A stretch of 64,000 bases of DNA from Streptomyces sp. NBC_00162 (GTDB lineage: Bacteria > Actinomycetota > Actinomycetes > Streptomycetales > Streptomycetaceae), in the NCBI RefSeq assembly GCF_024611995.1, contig NZ_CP102509.1, positions 3,782,001 to 3,846,000 on the forward strand. The letters are read 5' to 3'. A program made the translations under genes and the position numbers. The notes under the pieces were generated by a model. That model was not told the DNA's origin, did no database searches, and was given only the letters and a program-made list of their open reading frames with translations. Positions within the stretch are counted from its first letter, which is position 1; each line of letters starts with the position of its first letter. Shown piece by piece: positions 43,782-52,546 of the stretch.

Positions 43782-44339
43782 GTGGCACGCAGCAGCTCGG
43801 GAATCGTGGCCGGGCTCACCGCCGCGGCACTCGCCGCGATCGGCTTCCTCGGCTACCAGGCATCCGCGACAGCTCCCGAGCGTCCCCCGCAGGCCGCCCC
43901 GCAGGCGCCGGCCCCGGCCCCCAGCCCGGCCGCGGGCAAGCAGGACCCGGCGAAGCCGGTGCCGCTGCCGGAAGGTTCGGGCACCGGGGTGCGCGTCGTG
44001 TACTCCGTGGGCAACAAGCGCGTGTGGCTGGTGGGCGAGGCCGGTCAGGAGCCCAAGTCGTTCACGGTGATGCCGAGCACGGTGCACCCCAAGGCGGGCA
44101 GCTACCTGGTGGGCTCGCGCTCGGGCGCGGTCACCGGCTCGGACGGGGTGCCGATCGAGCACGTCGTACGGTTCGCCACCACGGAGGGCGTGATCATCGG
44201 ATTCAGCGCCCGCGCGGACGGCGCGACGCCGGAGCCCGACCCGAACCGGAAGACCGGCGGCATCCGCATGACGAAGGCCGACGGCGACGCGATGTGGGCC
44301 TTCGCGACGATCAACTCGAAGGTCGTCGTCGTTCCCTGA
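43782..44339 (+). CDS. Exported or membrane-anchored protein with a YkuD-like remnant
   Basis: A 185-residue protein with an N-terminal hydrophobic segment (about 8-28), a Pro/Ala linker and a C-terminal domain of ~125 residues. The domain's strands (VVYSVGNKRVWLVGEAG, MPSTVHPKAGSYLVGSRSG) resemble L,D-transpeptidase (YkuD) sequence, but the catalytic SxGCxR motif is absent and the domain has no Cys, so it is not an active transpeptidase of that type. GTG start at 43782, with GGAG 4 nt and GAGAGG further upstream. Confidence 0.65.
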   Translation: MARSSSGIVAGLTAAALAAIGFLGYQASATAPERPPQAAPQAPAPAPSPAAGKQDPAKPVPLPEGSGTGVRVVYSVGNKRVWLVGEAGQEPKSFTVMPSTVHPKAGSYLVGSRSGAVTGSDGVPIEHVVRFATTEGVIIGFSARADGATPEPDPNRKTGGIRMTKADGDAMWAFATINSKVVVVP

Positions 44340-44375
44340 CGTCCCGGGGGCAGACCACCCGTACGTGCGACGAAC

Positions 44376-44561
44376 CTAGGCCGCTTCGGATTCCGGAGCG
44401 GCCTGTTCGCGTACGCAGCCCTGCGGTTCCCCCTCGCCCGTGACGGGCGCGAGGGCGGGCGGCGTCGAGACGGCGCTGGCAGCCACGCCCGCGGCGAGCA
44501 GCGCTCCCATGGACACGGCGGACGGCCGGGGATCGCGCTGCGCTCCTGCTGGTGCCGACAT
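44376..44561 (-). CDS. Small hydrophobic peptide gene behind an iron-box-like site
   Basis: A 61-codon frame starting MSAPAG with a near-perfect Shine-Dalgarno (AGGAGG, 5 nt spacing), which decides the start over one 13 codons upstream. It has a hydrophobic segment (GALLAAGVAASAVS, about 19-32) and then an acidic, Pro-rich tail with one Cys. It could be a short membrane or exported peptide. The iron-box-like palindrome at 44592-44607 is ~31 nt upstream. The 3' end and stop form part of a strong hairpin (44378-44404). Function unknown. Confidence 0.55.
   Translation of the reverse strand: MSAPAGAQRDPRPSAVSMGALLAAGVAASAVSTPPALAPVTGEGEPQGCVREQAAPESEAA
44378..44404. terminator. Hairpin at the end of the small peptide gene, bidirectional
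   Basis: AGGCCGCT (44378-44385) pairs with AGCGGCCT (44397-44404) and CGG/CCG extends it to a 3-nt loop. It lies between converging genes and overlaps the last codons of the minus-strand frame. Confidence 0.6.
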
Positions 44562-44591
44562 GGCTGCCTCCTGGGACACCGGGACGCTGAA

Positions 44592-44607
44592 CTTAGGCAT
44601 ACCTAAG
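44592..44607. promoter_or_regulatory. Iron-box-like palindrome (DmdR/IdeR type)
   Basis: CTTAGGCATACCTAAG is palindromic with TTAGG-N4-CCTAA, the core spacing of the DtxR/IdeR/DmdR box TTAGGTTAGSCTAACCTAA; the 19-nt window on the minus strand matches at about 14 positions. Location just upstream of the 61-codon gene suggests iron repression of it. Confidence 0.5.
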
Positions 44608-44737
44608 AAACTCTCGGTACCATGTCATCACGCGTGCCACCGCCTGCGCAATATCTTGCCGACGAGTTGTCGGCACGTTCGCCGCTTCGGTCGCCGCTCC
44701 AGTCGTCGCTCCGGCTGTCGCTCCAGTCGCGGGCGCG

Positions 44738-45304
44738 TTACTCCGAGAGGGCCCCGGCCAGGGCGTCCAGTCCGGCCCCGTCGGCCCAGCGCGCCCCGAT
44801 CCCGCGCACCGACACCTCCCGTACGTCGTCCAGGACCTCCTCGTGGCCGACGGCCCGGGCGATCACCACGTGCAGCCGGTCGTCGGAGAGCTCCTCCACC
44901 TTGCCGTCGCCCCACTCCACGACGACCACGGACTCGGGCAGCGAGACGTCGAGGTCCAGGTCCTCCATCTCGTCCAGCCCGCCCCCCAGCCGGTACGCGT
45001 CCACGTGCACCAGCGCGGGCCCGCCGCTCAGCGAGGGGTGTACGCGGGCGATCACGAAGGTCGGCGAGGTCACGGCCCCGCGCACGCCCAGTCCCTCGCC
45101 GAGCCCGCGGGTCAGCGTGGTCTTGCCCGCGCCGAGCTCGCCGGTCAGCAGGACGAGGTCGCCCGGGCGCAGCAGGCCGGCGAGCCTGCGGCCCAGATCC
45201 CGCATGGAGTCCGGGGAGTCGACGGTGATCCGGGTCTCGGCCGCGACACCGGCCTCAGGTGCCGGTGCCTGGCTGCGCTGTGCTTCCAGCGGTACTTCTT
45301 CCAT
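44738..45304 (-). CDS. tsaE: tRNA t6A modification ATPase TsaE
   Basis: A 188-residue P-loop ATPase that drives turnover of the TsaB-TsaD complex. Walker A is LTGELGAGKTTLTRGLG, switch-like motif SPTFVIARVH, and VVVVEWGDG is the Walker B-like strand. The N-terminal ~25 residues are an extension; the start at 45304 (MEEVPL) replaces a TTG three codons earlier. It overlaps the end of the alpha/beta hydrolase gene by 50 nt, so the pair is coupled. It lies 1.1 kb from tsaB, with unrelated genes between. Confidence 0.93.
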   Translation of the reverse strand: MEEVPLEAQRSQAPAPEAGVAAETRITVDSPDSMRDLGRRLAGLLRPGDLVLLTGELGAGKTTLTRGLGEGLGVRGAVTSPTFVIARVHPSLSGGPALVHVDAYRLGGGLDEMEDLDLDVSLPESVVVVEWGDGKVEELSDDRLHVVIARAVGHEEVLDDVREVSVRGIGARWADGAGLDALAGALSE

Positions 45305-46445
45305 GCCCGCCAACGTTAGTCGCTGCGAGGGCGGGGACCGCGCCGGTGCGCGCCAGCAGCTCGGTCAGCAGTCGCGTCACCGTCTCCGGGCGCTCCAGCA
45401 TCATCAGGTGCCCGGTGGACTCCAGGATCACCAGCTCGGCGCTCGGCAGCGCCTCCTTCATGGCCACGCTGTGCCCGGGCGGGGTGATCATGTCGTTGTC
45501 CCCGGCGACGACGGTGACGGGGATGTCCGCGAACCGCTGGAGGGCCTCGGTCTTGTCGTGGGTCTGGAAGGCCGGGTAGAACTCGGCGACCACGTCGATC
45601 GGGGTGGCCTCGATGAGCCGCTCCGCGAAGCGCGCGACGCCCGGGTCCACGTCGCGGGAGCCGAACGAGTACATCTTGATCATGCCCGCGAAGAGGTCGG
45701 CGGTGGCCCTGCGGCCCTTCTCGACCAGCTCCACCTGCGAGCCGAGCGCCTTGAGCACGCCCGGCAGGATGCGGCGTACGGCACCCAGCCCGACGGAGGG
45801 CAGCCCGTACGTCACCTCGTCGAGGCGGCCGCTGGAGGTGCCGACCAGGGTGACGCCGACGACGCGGTCGCGCACGAGGTCGGGGAACTGCTCCGCGAAT
45901 CCCATGATGGTCATTCCGCCCATCGAGTGACCCACCAGGATCAGCGGGCCCTCGGGGGCGGCGGCGTCGATGACGGCCTTCAGGTCGCGGCCGAGCTGAT
46001 CGATGGTGACCGGTTCGCCGTCCGCCTGGGCCAGTCCGCGGGCGCTGCGGCCGTGGCTGCGCTGGTCCCAGTAGACGGTGCGGACCACTCCGCGCAGCGC
46101 GGCGCGCTGGAAGTGCCAGGAGTCCTGGCCAAGGCAGTAGCCGTGGCAGAAGACGACGGTGGCGCCGGGCGCGGGCTTCCGGCGCAGCCGGGACCGCGGC
46201 CGCTTGGTGTCCTCGGGGAGCTCGTCGACCTCGTAGTAGAGCTCGGTGGCGTCCTCGGCCCGGCAGGTCCCCTGCGTCCCGCGCAGGGACCCGTAGTCAC
46301 CGGCGGCGTCGAGGGCCAGGCGCGCCTTCATGCGCATGCCGCGCCCGACGGTGATCCGTTCGACGGCTACACCGGCCGCCGCACCCGCCGCTATCACGCC
46401 GATGGCAGCGCCGGCCCAGCCGGCCTTGCGCCAGTTCTCGCTCAC
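45255..46445 (-). CDS. Alpha/beta hydrolase, membrane-anchored
   Basis: A 396-residue protein with an N-terminal hydrophobic segment (about 8-28) and a hydrolase domain (about 90-365): HG oxyanion motif VVFCHGYCLGQDSWHF, nucleophile GHSMGGM (Ser in GHSMG), acid in VVAGDNDMI, and His in STGHLMML. Substrate unknown. GTG start; it begins 20 nt after alr and overlaps tsaE, so it is in an operon with both. Confidence 0.9.
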   Translation of the reverse strand: MSENWRKAGWAGAAIGVIAAGAAAGVAVERITVGRGMRMKARLALDAAGDYGSLRGTQGTCRAEDATELYYEVDELPEDTKRPRSRLRRKPAPGATVVFCHGYCLGQDSWHFQRAALRGVVRTVYWDQRSHGRSARGLAQADGEPVTIDQLGRDLKAVIDAAAPEGPLILVGHSMGGMTIMGFAEQFPDLVRDRVVGVTLVGTSSGRLDEVTYGLPSVGLGAVRRILPGVLKALGSQVELVEKGRRATADLFAGMIKMYSFGSRDVDPGVARFAERLIEATPIDVVAEFYPAFQTHDKTEALQRFADIPVTVVAGDNDMITPPGHSVAMKEALPSAELVILESTGHLMMLERPETVTRLLTELLARTGAVPALAATNVGGHGRSTAGSTAQPGTGT

Positions 46446-46465
46446 GCCGCCGCCCTCACTCCGAC

Positions 46466-47602
46466 TCAGGCGCCCAGGTACACCCGGGGCACACGCCCTC
46501 CGATACGGGTGACGATCTCATACGCGATCGTGTCTGACGCTTGAGCCCAGTCCTCGGCGGTGGGTTCACCGCGCTCCGCGTCCCCGAAGATGACCGCTTC
46601 GTCGCCCGCCGTGGCCGTGTCGCCGTCCAGGTCGACCACGAACTGGTCCATGGCCACGCGCCCGGCGACGTGGCGGATCTTGCCGCCGACGAGGACCGGG
46701 CCGCGCCCTGAGGCGTGCCGCGGGATGCCGTCGGCGTAACCGGCCGGGATCAGCGCGAGGGTGGTCTCGGCGTCGGTGACGTGGTGGTGCCCGTAGCTCA
46801 CGCCGTGCCCGGCCGGGACGGTCTTGACCAGCGCGAGGGAGGCCTTGAGGGTCATGGCGGGCCGCAGGCCGAGCTGGGCCGGGGTGCCGAGTTCGGGTGC
46901 GGGCGAGACCCCGTAGACGGCCAGCCCGCAGCGCACCAGGTCGAAGTGGGACTCGGGCAGGGTGAGAGTGGCGGGCGAGTTGGCGATGTGCCTGACCTCG
47001 GGCTCCACGCCCTCCTTCTCGGCGTACGCGAGCATGTCGCGGAAGGCCGTGAGCTGGAGCTGGATGGACGGATGCCCGGGCTCGTCGGCGCAGGCGAAGT
47101 GCGACCAGAGGCCGGTGACCTGGACGGTGCCCTCGGCCTGGGCGGCGACGGCCGCCCCGACCAGTTCCGCCCAGTCGCCGGGCTGGCAGCCGTTGCGGCC
47201 GAGTCCGGTGTCGGCCTTGAGCTGGATCCTGGCCGGGCGGCCGGCGGCGCGGGCGGCCTCCCGTACCTCGTCCAGGGCCCACATTCCGCTGACGGAGACG
47301 TCGATGCCGGCCTCGACGGCCTCCCGCCAGGGCCCGCCGGGGGTCCACAGCCAGCACATGATCCGGCCTTCGACCCCGGCGGCGCGCAGCGCGAGCGCCT
47401 CGTCGGGCGTGGCGGTCCCGATCCAGGTGGCTCCGGCCTCCTGGGCGGCCTTGGCGCAGGCCAGAGCGCCGTGCCCGTAGGCGTTCGCCTTGACGACGGC
47501 CATCAGCTCGGCCCGGGGCGCCCGCCCGCGCAGCGCGCGCACGTTCGCCCGTACGGCATCGAGGTCGATCTCGGCGTACACGCGCGTCGGTGTCTCGTTC
47601 AT
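46466..47602 (-). CDS. alr: Alanine racemase
   Basis: PLP enzyme that makes D-alanine for peptidoglycan. The 378-residue protein has the PLP-lysine motif VVKANAYGHG (Lys38), the conserved Tyr region AVYGVSPAPELGTPAQLGL, and MDQFVVDLDGD with the Asp/Asn. The ATG at 47602 (MNETPTRVYAEIDLDAVRAN) is preceded by GTGGGGG directly adjacent, a poor Shine-Dalgarno. It lies 58 nt after the nnr gene. Confidence 0.95.
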   Translation of the reverse strand: MNETPTRVYAEIDLDAVRANVRALRGRAPRAELMAVVKANAYGHGALACAKAAQEAGATWIGTATPDEALALRAAGVEGRIMCWLWTPGGPWREAVEAGIDVSVSGMWALDEVREAARAAGRPARIQLKADTGLGRNGCQPGDWAELVGAAVAAQAEGTVQVTGLWSHFACADEPGHPSIQLQLTAFRDMLAYAEKEGVEPEVRHIANSPATLTLPESHFDLVRCGLAVYGVSPAPELGTPAQLGLRPAMTLKASLALVKTVPAGHGVSYGHHHVTDAETTLALIPAGYADGIPRHASGRGPVLVGGKIRHVAGRVAMDQFVVDLDGDTATAGDEAVIFGDAERGEPTAEDWAQASDTIAYEIVTRIGGRVPRVYLGA

Positions 47603-47660
47603 CCCCCACAGTCTCTCAGAACCCCCACCTGGACCTGGTCCCCTGGGGCTCCGCGCCCGG

Positions 47661-49049
47661 TCACGGCCGGCGGACGTCCCGCCACGCCGCCGGGAGGGCC
47701 TCGGCAACCTGGTGGGCCAGCAGCGGGCCGCCCGTAAGCCTGGCCGCCAGGCCGTGGAGGTACGCCGCCACCGACCCGGCGTCCGCCCCGGACAGCCCGC
47801 CCGCCAGGAGCGAGCCAGCCAGCCCGGACAGCACGTCACCGCTCCCGGCGGTGGCCAGCCACGGCGTCCCCGTCGGATTCACCCGCGCCACCCCGCCCGA
47901 GGCGACCAGCGTCGTCGAGCCCTTCAGCAGCACCGCCGAGCCGTACCGCTCGGCCAGTTCCCGTACGGACCCCAGCCGGCCCGCCTCCACCGACTCCCGC
48001 GGAACCCCCAGCAGCGCCGCCGCCTCCCCCGCGTGCGGGGTCAATAGGGTCGGGGCCGTCCGGGCCCGCAGCACACCGGCGTCCAGCCCCCGCAGCCCGT
48101 CCGCGTCGACCAGCACCGGAACGTCCTGCGCCAGCAGCTCCGCGACCTCGCCGCCGCGCCCCTCCCCCAGCCCCGGCCCGACCACCCAGGCCTGCACCCG
48201 GCCGCGCCCGATCAGCGTCTCGGGGTACCGGGCGAGCACGGCCTCCGCCGCCGGCCCCACGTACCGCACCGCGCCCGCACCGCCCCGCAGCGCCCCCGCA
48301 ACGGCCAGTACGGCCGCGCCCGGGTACTGCGGGGACCCGGCGGCGATCCCGACCACGCCCCGCCGGTACTTGTCGCTCGACGCCGTCGGCACCGGCAGCA
48401 GGCCCGCCACGTCGGCGTGCTGCATGGCCTCCACGGCGGGGCGGCCGGACAGCTCCAGGCCGATGTCCACCAGGTGCACCACGCCCGCCCGCGAGGCCCC
48501 CGGATCGATCAGCAGGCCCGGCTTGTACGCCCCGAAGGTCACCGTCACATCGGCCGTGACGGCCGGGCCCGCCACCTCCCCGGTGTCCGCGTCCACCCCG
48601 CTCGGCAGGTCCACGGCGACCACCGGGACCCCCGGCGGGATCCGCTCCACCAGCGCTGCCGCGGCCGGCCGCAGCCCGCCCCGGCCGCCGATCCCCAGCA
48701 GCCCGTCCACCACGAGGTCCGCGCGCTGCGGGACGGCTTCCTCGACGCGTCCTCCGGCGGCCCGCAGCGCGGCGAGCCCGCCCGCGTGCAGCCTCCCGGG
48801 GTCCATCGGCACCGCCGTCACCCCGGCCCCGCGCCGGGCGAGCCGCGCCCCGGCGTAGAGCGCGTCGCCCCCGTTGTCGCCGGGCCCGGCCAGCAGCACG
48901 ATCCGGGACCCGTACACCCGTCCCAGCAGCCCCGCGCATACGGCGGCCAGCCCGGCCGCCGCCCGCTGCATCAGGGCGCCCTCGGGCAGCCGGGCCATCA
49001 GCTCCCGCTCGGCGGCCCGTACGGTCTCCACGCTGTAAGCAGTACGCAT
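47661..49049 (-). CDS. nnr: Bifunctional NAD(P)H-hydrate epimerase / ADP-dependent hydrate dehydratase
   Basis: A 462-residue NAD(P)H repair enzyme. The N-terminal epimerase half (YjeF-N, about 1-205) has LLAGPGDNGGDALYAGARLA and VDLPSGVDADTGEV. The C-terminal dehydratase half (ribokinase-like, about 215-450) has RRGVVGIAAGSPQYPGAA, VVGPGLG, TPHAGEAAALLG and GSGDVLSGLAG. It restores damaged NAD(P)HX hydrates. It is 48 nt after acpS and in the same transcription direction as glmS, acpS and alr. Confidence 0.95.
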   Translation of the reverse strand: MRTAYSVETVRAAERELMARLPEGALMQRAAAGLAAVCAGLLGRVYGSRIVLLAGPGDNGGDALYAGARLARRGAGVTAVPMDPGRLHAGGLAALRAAGGRVEEAVPQRADLVVDGLLGIGGRGGLRPAAAALVERIPPGVPVVAVDLPSGVDADTGEVAGPAVTADVTVTFGAYKPGLLIDPGASRAGVVHLVDIGLELSGRPAVEAMQHADVAGLLPVPTASSDKYRRGVVGIAAGSPQYPGAAVLAVAGALRGGAGAVRYVGPAAEAVLARYPETLIGRGRVQAWVVGPGLGEGRGGEVAELLAQDVPVLVDADGLRGLDAGVLRARTAPTLLTPHAGEAAALLGVPRESVEAGRLGSVRELAERYGSAVLLKGSTTLVASGGVARVNPTGTPWLATAGSGDVLSGLAGSLLAGGLSGADAGSVAAYLHGLAARLTGGPLLAHQVAEALPAAWRDVRRP

Positions 49050-49097
49050 GGCACCACCCTGCCCGACGGAGGCCGCTGCCCCTCGGCTATCTCTCGC

Positions 49098-49466
49098 CTA
49101 TCCCTCGGCGATCACCACGGCGGAGGCGACGCCGGCGTCGTGGCTCAGTGAGATGTGCCAGGACTTCACGCCCAGCGCCCGTGCCCGGGCCTCGACCGTC
49201 CCGGACACCCGCAGCCGGGGCTGCCCGGTGTCCTCCACGTACACCTCTGCGTCGGTCCACAGCAGCCCGCCGGGCGCGCCGAGCGCCTTGGCCAGGGCCT
49301 CCTTGGCCGCGAACCGGGCGGCGAGCGAGGCGATCCCGCGCCGCTCACCGCTCGGCAGCGTCAACTCGGCGTCGAGGAACAGCCGCCCGGCCATGTTCGG
49401 CGTCCGCTCCAGCGCCGCGCCGAACCGCTCGATCTCCGCAACGTCAATTCCCACGCCGATAATCAC
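49098..49466 (-). CDS. acpS: Holo-[acyl-carrier-protein] synthase
   Basis: Transfers the phosphopantetheine arm from CoA to acyl carrier proteins. The 122-residue protein has the Mg-binding [15 protein letters not shown] (Asp8) and [13 protein letters not shown] (Glu57 region), and ends in [19 protein letters not shown]. Members of this group serve fatty acid synthase; carrier proteins of polyketide systems may be substrates too. It begins 80 nt after glmS. Confidence 0.95.
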   Translation of the reverse strand: MIIGVGIDVAEIERFGAALERTPNMAGRLFLDAELTLPSGERRGIASLAARFAAKEALAKALGAPGGLLWTDAEVYVEDTGQPRLRVSGTVEARARALGVKSWHISLSHDAGVASAVVIAEG

Positions 49467-49489
49467 AACGCCTGCCCCACTGCCCGCTA

Positions 49490-49506
49490 CTCACTCCACA
49501 GTCACC
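49490..49506. repeat. 17-bp direct repeat, downstream copy of the glmS 3' end
   Basis: CTCACTCCACAGTCACC is identical to 49546-49562, which encodes the last codons and stop of glmS (VTVE stop on the minus strand). The copy lies 40 nt beyond the real stop, in the gap before acpS. Confidence 0.7.
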
Positions 49507-49545
49507 ACTGTGCCCGATTGCCGGCGACCTGTTCCGTTCGCTTCG

Positions 49546-49562
49546 CTCACTCCACAGTCACC
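49546..49562. repeat. 17-bp direct repeat at the glmS 3' end
   Basis: Partner of the copy at 49490-49506; it includes the stop codon of glmS. Sequence on either side of the two copies differs apart from a few adjoining bases. Confidence 0.7.
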
Positions 49563-51394
49563 GACTTCGCGAGGTTACGCGGCTGGTCCACCTCGTTCCC
49601 GCGCGCCGTCGCCAGCTCGCACGCGAAGACCTGCAACGGCACCGTCGCCACCAGCGGCTGGAGCAGCGTCGGCGTGGCCGGGATCCGGATCAGGTGGTCG
49701 GCGTACGGCACGACCGCCTCGTCGCCCTCCTCCGCGATGACGATGGTCCGCGCCCCGCGTGCCCGGATCTCCTGGATGTTCGACACGATCTTGTCGTGGA
49801 GCACCGACCGCCCGCGCGGCGACGGGACGACGACGACCACCGGCAGGTCCTTCTCGATCAGCGCGATCGGCCCGTGCTTGAGCTCGCCCGCCGCGAAGCC
49901 CTCGGCGTGCATGTACGCCAGCTCCTTGAGTTTGAGCGCGCCCTCCAGCGCCACCGGGTACCCCACGTGCCGCCCCAGGAACAGCACGGTGTTCTTGTCG
50001 GCGAGGGACCGGGCGAGCTCCCGTACGGGCTCCATCGTCTCCAGTACGGTGTCCACCGCCGCGGCGATGTCCGACAGCTCCCGGATCACCGCCCGGATCT
50101 CGTCGCCCCACTTGGTGCCCCGTACCTGCCCCAGGTACAGCGCGACCAGGTAGCAGGCCACGAGCTGCGTCAGGAACGCCTTCGTGGAGGCGACCGCCAC
50201 CTCCGGGCCCGCATGCGTGTAGAGCACCGCATCCGACTCCCGCGGAATGGTCGACCCGTTCGTATTGCAGATGGCCAGCACCCGGGCGCCCTGCTCGCGC
50301 GCGTGCCGCAGCGCCATCAGGGTGTCCATGGTCTCGCCGGACTGCGAGATCGCGACCACCAGCGTCCGCTGGTCCAGGATCGGGTCGCGGTAGCGGAACT
50401 CGCTCGCCAGCTCCGTCTCGCACGGGATGCGGGTCCAGTGCTCGATGGCCAGCTTCGCGATCATGCCCGCGTGGTACGCCGTACCGCACGCCACGATCAC
50501 GACCTTGTCGACCTCCCTGAGCACCGAGGCGGGGATGCGCACCTCGTCCAGGGTCAGCGAGCCGCTCGCGTCGATCCTGCCCAGGAGGGTGTCGGCGACA
50601 GCCTTCGGCTGCTCCGCGATCTCCTTGAGCATGAAGTAGTCATAACCCCCCTTCTCGGCCGCCGAGGCGTCCCAGTCCACGTGGTACGCCCGCACGGTCG
50701 CGGCCGAACCGTCGAAGTTGGTCACCGACACCCCGTCGCGGCGGAGCTCGACGACCTGGTCCTGCCCCAGCTCGATCGCGGACCGGGTGTGGGCGATGAA
50801 CGCGGCCACGTCCGAGGCGAGGAAGTTCTCTCCCTCTCCAACGCCCACCACCAGGGGCGAGTTCCGGCGCGCGCCGACGACCACGTCCGGCGCGTCGGCG
50901 TGCACGGCGACCAGCGTGAAGGCGCCCTCGAGCCGCAGGCACACCCGCCGCATCGCCGCCGCCAGGTCCCCGCCGGCCGCGTACTCCTCGGCGAGCAGGT
51001 GCGCCACCACCTCGGTGTCCGTCTCGGACTCCAGCCGGTGTCCGCGCTCGGCGAGTTCGGCGCGCAGCGCGGCGAAGTTCTCGATGATGCCGTTGTGCAC
51101 GACCGCCACCCGCCCGGAGTTGTCCAGGTGGGGATGGGCGTTGGCGTCGGTCGGCCCGCCATGGGTGGCCCACCGGGTGTGCCCCAGCCCGGTGGACCCG
51201 GCCGGCAGCGGGTTGCCGACCAGTTCCTTCTCCAGGTTGACGAGTTTCCCGGCCTTCTTGACCGCGGCCAGTTCCCCCTCGGAGAGCACGGCGATCCCCG
51301 CCGAGTCGTAGCCGCGGTACTCCAGTCGCTTGAGTCCGGCGATGACCACATCGAGCGCCGACTGCGCTCCCACGTAACCCACAATTCCGCACAT
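49547..51394 (-). CDS. glmS: Glutamine-fructose-6-phosphate aminotransferase (isomerising)
   Basis: Makes glucosamine-6-phosphate, the entry to UDP-GlcNAc and peptidoglycan. The 615-residue protein starts MCGIVGYVGAQ, with Cys2 as glutaminase nucleophile after Met removal, followed by GLKRLEYRGYDSAGIA and HTRWATHGGPTDANAHPH. The SIS isomerase domains have CGTAYHAG, ISQSGETMDTL, and the C-terminal end LATARGNEVDQPRNLAKSV. The ATG at 51394 has only a weak Shine-Dalgarno. No glmS ribozyme is visible upstream. It heads the run acpS-nnr-alr-hydrolase-tsaE; glmM, the next enzyme, is at 54.6 kb. Confidence 0.97.
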   Translation of the reverse strand: MCGIVGYVGAQSALDVVIAGLKRLEYRGYDSAGIAVLSEGELAAVKKAGKLVNLEKELVGNPLPAGSTGLGHTRWATHGGPTDANAHPHLDNSGRVAVVHNGIIENFAALRAELAERGHRLESETDTEVVAHLLAEEYAAGGDLAAAMRRVCLRLEGAFTLVAVHADAPDVVVGARRNSPLVVGVGEGENFLASDVAAFIAHTRSAIELGQDQVVELRRDGVSVTNFDGSAATVRAYHVDWDASAAEKGGYDYFMLKEIAEQPKAVADTLLGRIDASGSLTLDEVRIPASVLREVDKVVIVACGTAYHAGMIAKLAIEHWTRIPCETELASEFRYRDPILDQRTLVVAISQSGETMDTLMALRHAREQGARVLAICNTNGSTIPRESDAVLYTHAGPEVAVASTKAFLTQLVACYLVALYLGQVRGTKWGDEIRAVIRELSDIAAAVDTVLETMEPVRELARSLADKNTVLFLGRHVGYPVALEGALKLKELAYMHAEGFAAGELKHGPIALIEKDLPVVVVVPSPRGRSVLHDKIVSNIQEIRARGARTIVIAEEGDEAVVPYADHLIRIPATPTLLQPLVATVPLQVFACELATARGNEVDQPRNLAKSVTVE

Positions 51395-51448
51395 AGGCCG
51401 CAGCGTACGCCGAAGTTGAGCTCCTGCCCCGTACCTGAACAAGACGAA

Positions 51449-51482
51449 AACCCCGCCCCGGCGAATGTGCCGGAGCGGGGTT
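51449..51482 (-). terminator. Terminator of the lipoprotein gene, upstream of glmS
   Basis: AACCCCGC/GCGGGGTT and CCGGC/GCCGG arms form a stem with one mismatch and loop GAATGT, followed on the minus strand by TTTTCG. It lies 20 nt after the lipoprotein stop. Confidence 0.75.
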
Positions 51483-51502
51483 GACGCATCGCCGGGCAGG
51501 CG

Positions 51503-52279
51503 TCAGCCGAGCTTCTTGACCTGGGTGTCGATGAGCGTCTTCGGGGACTCCGCCGCGCCGAGCAGGCTGATCGAGCTGAAGGAGGCGACCGTGGAGCCCT
51601 TGCGCGCCACCACGAGCAGGAGGGTGCCCTTGTCACCGTCCTCCAGGTCCGCCGTGAGGGCGAGGCTCACGGCCTCGTCGCCGCCGGTGACCGCCGGGCC
51701 CGGCTTGACGCTCTCGTACTTGGTGGTCTCGCCCTCGGAGGTGGCGCTGAAGCCGCCCGCGCAGGCCGTGCCCGCCGCCTTGAAGGAAGCGACCAGTTCC
51801 TCGGCGCCCTTGCCGTCGAAGGAGGACAGGCCGGTCATCGTCGCGGTGGCGCCGAGCGCCTTCTGGATGGCCTCCAGCTTCTCCTCCGGCGAGGCGTTCG
51901 CGGCCGCTTCCTTCGGCTTGGCGCTCAGCGCCGTACGGGCGACACCGGTCGGCGTACCGATCTTCTGCAGGGCCTGGGTCTGGACCAGGACCTTGCACTC
52001 GGGCTTGTCGGTGGTGACCTGGGTCGAGTCGACCTTGCCGAGCTTGGCGGCCGCTTCGGCGTTGACCACGTAGTCGGGGACCTCGGCCTGGGTGACCAGC
52101 AGGGCCGTCAGCTCCGCGTCGGTCTTGCCCTTGGCGGCCGGGGCCGCCGAGCTCGCCGGAGCGGACGGCTTGGCGTCCGTCTTGGTGTCGGCCTTGTCGG
52201 AGCCGCAGGCGGTGGCCAGCAGGGCCAGGGACACCGCGGACGCGGTCAGGACGGTACGACGGACAAGAGCGGTACGCAC
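51503..52279 (-). CDS. Lipoprotein of unknown function
   Basis: A 258-residue predicted lipoprotein: basic N-terminus, hydrophobic core and lipobox LLATAC (Cys25), then a Lys/Ala/Ser linker and a folded domain (about 55-255) with two Cys (near CKVLV and ACAGG) that may pair. The domain resembles secreted mycobacterial/streptomycete proteins of sensor type, but I assign no family. GTG start at 52279 with GGGAG 7 nt upstream. Divergent from coaA over 267 nt, in which I see no ORF or obvious palindrome. Confidence 0.8.
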   Translation of the reverse strand: MRTALVRRTVLTASAVSLALLATACGSDKADTKTDAKPSAPASSAAPAAKGKTDAELTALLVTQAEVPDYVVNAEAAAKLGKVDSTQVTTDKPECKVLVQTQALQKIGTPTGVARTALSAKPKEAAANASPEEKLEAIQKALGATATMTGLSSFDGKGAEELVASFKAAGTACAGGFSATSEGETTKYESVKPGPAVTGGDEAVSLALTADLEDGDKGTLLLVVARKGSTVASFSSISLLGAAESPKTLIDTQVKKLG

Positions 52280-52546
52280 GAAGGATCTCCCCCAAAGACA
52301 ACAACGAGAATCAGCTCAGCAGGAGCGCCACCCGGCATGACGGAGCACGCTCAGAACTGCTGCGTTCCCGCAATGTACTGGTAAGTACGATCACCCGGCC
52401 GGGCTTTTGGCGCACCTGCGGCCGATCGTGATCGGCACGAGACCACAAGGGCCTCGATTCGGTACCGGCCCCGGCCCCGACCGCGTGACCGACCACGTGA
52501 CCGACCACACCACCCATAACCGAGCCGGAGCGCCGACAATGGCGGT

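Noticed and set aside
44622..44737. Plus-strand open frame starting at 44622 near the iron box
   Set aside because: It runs antisense over tsaE and the hydrolase gene; Arg/Ser-rich, no coding character, no Shine-Dalgarno.
51395..51502. glmS ribozyme or riboswitch upstream of glmS
   Set aside because: The short leader holds only the terminator of the lipoprotein gene; the conserved ribozyme core is absent.
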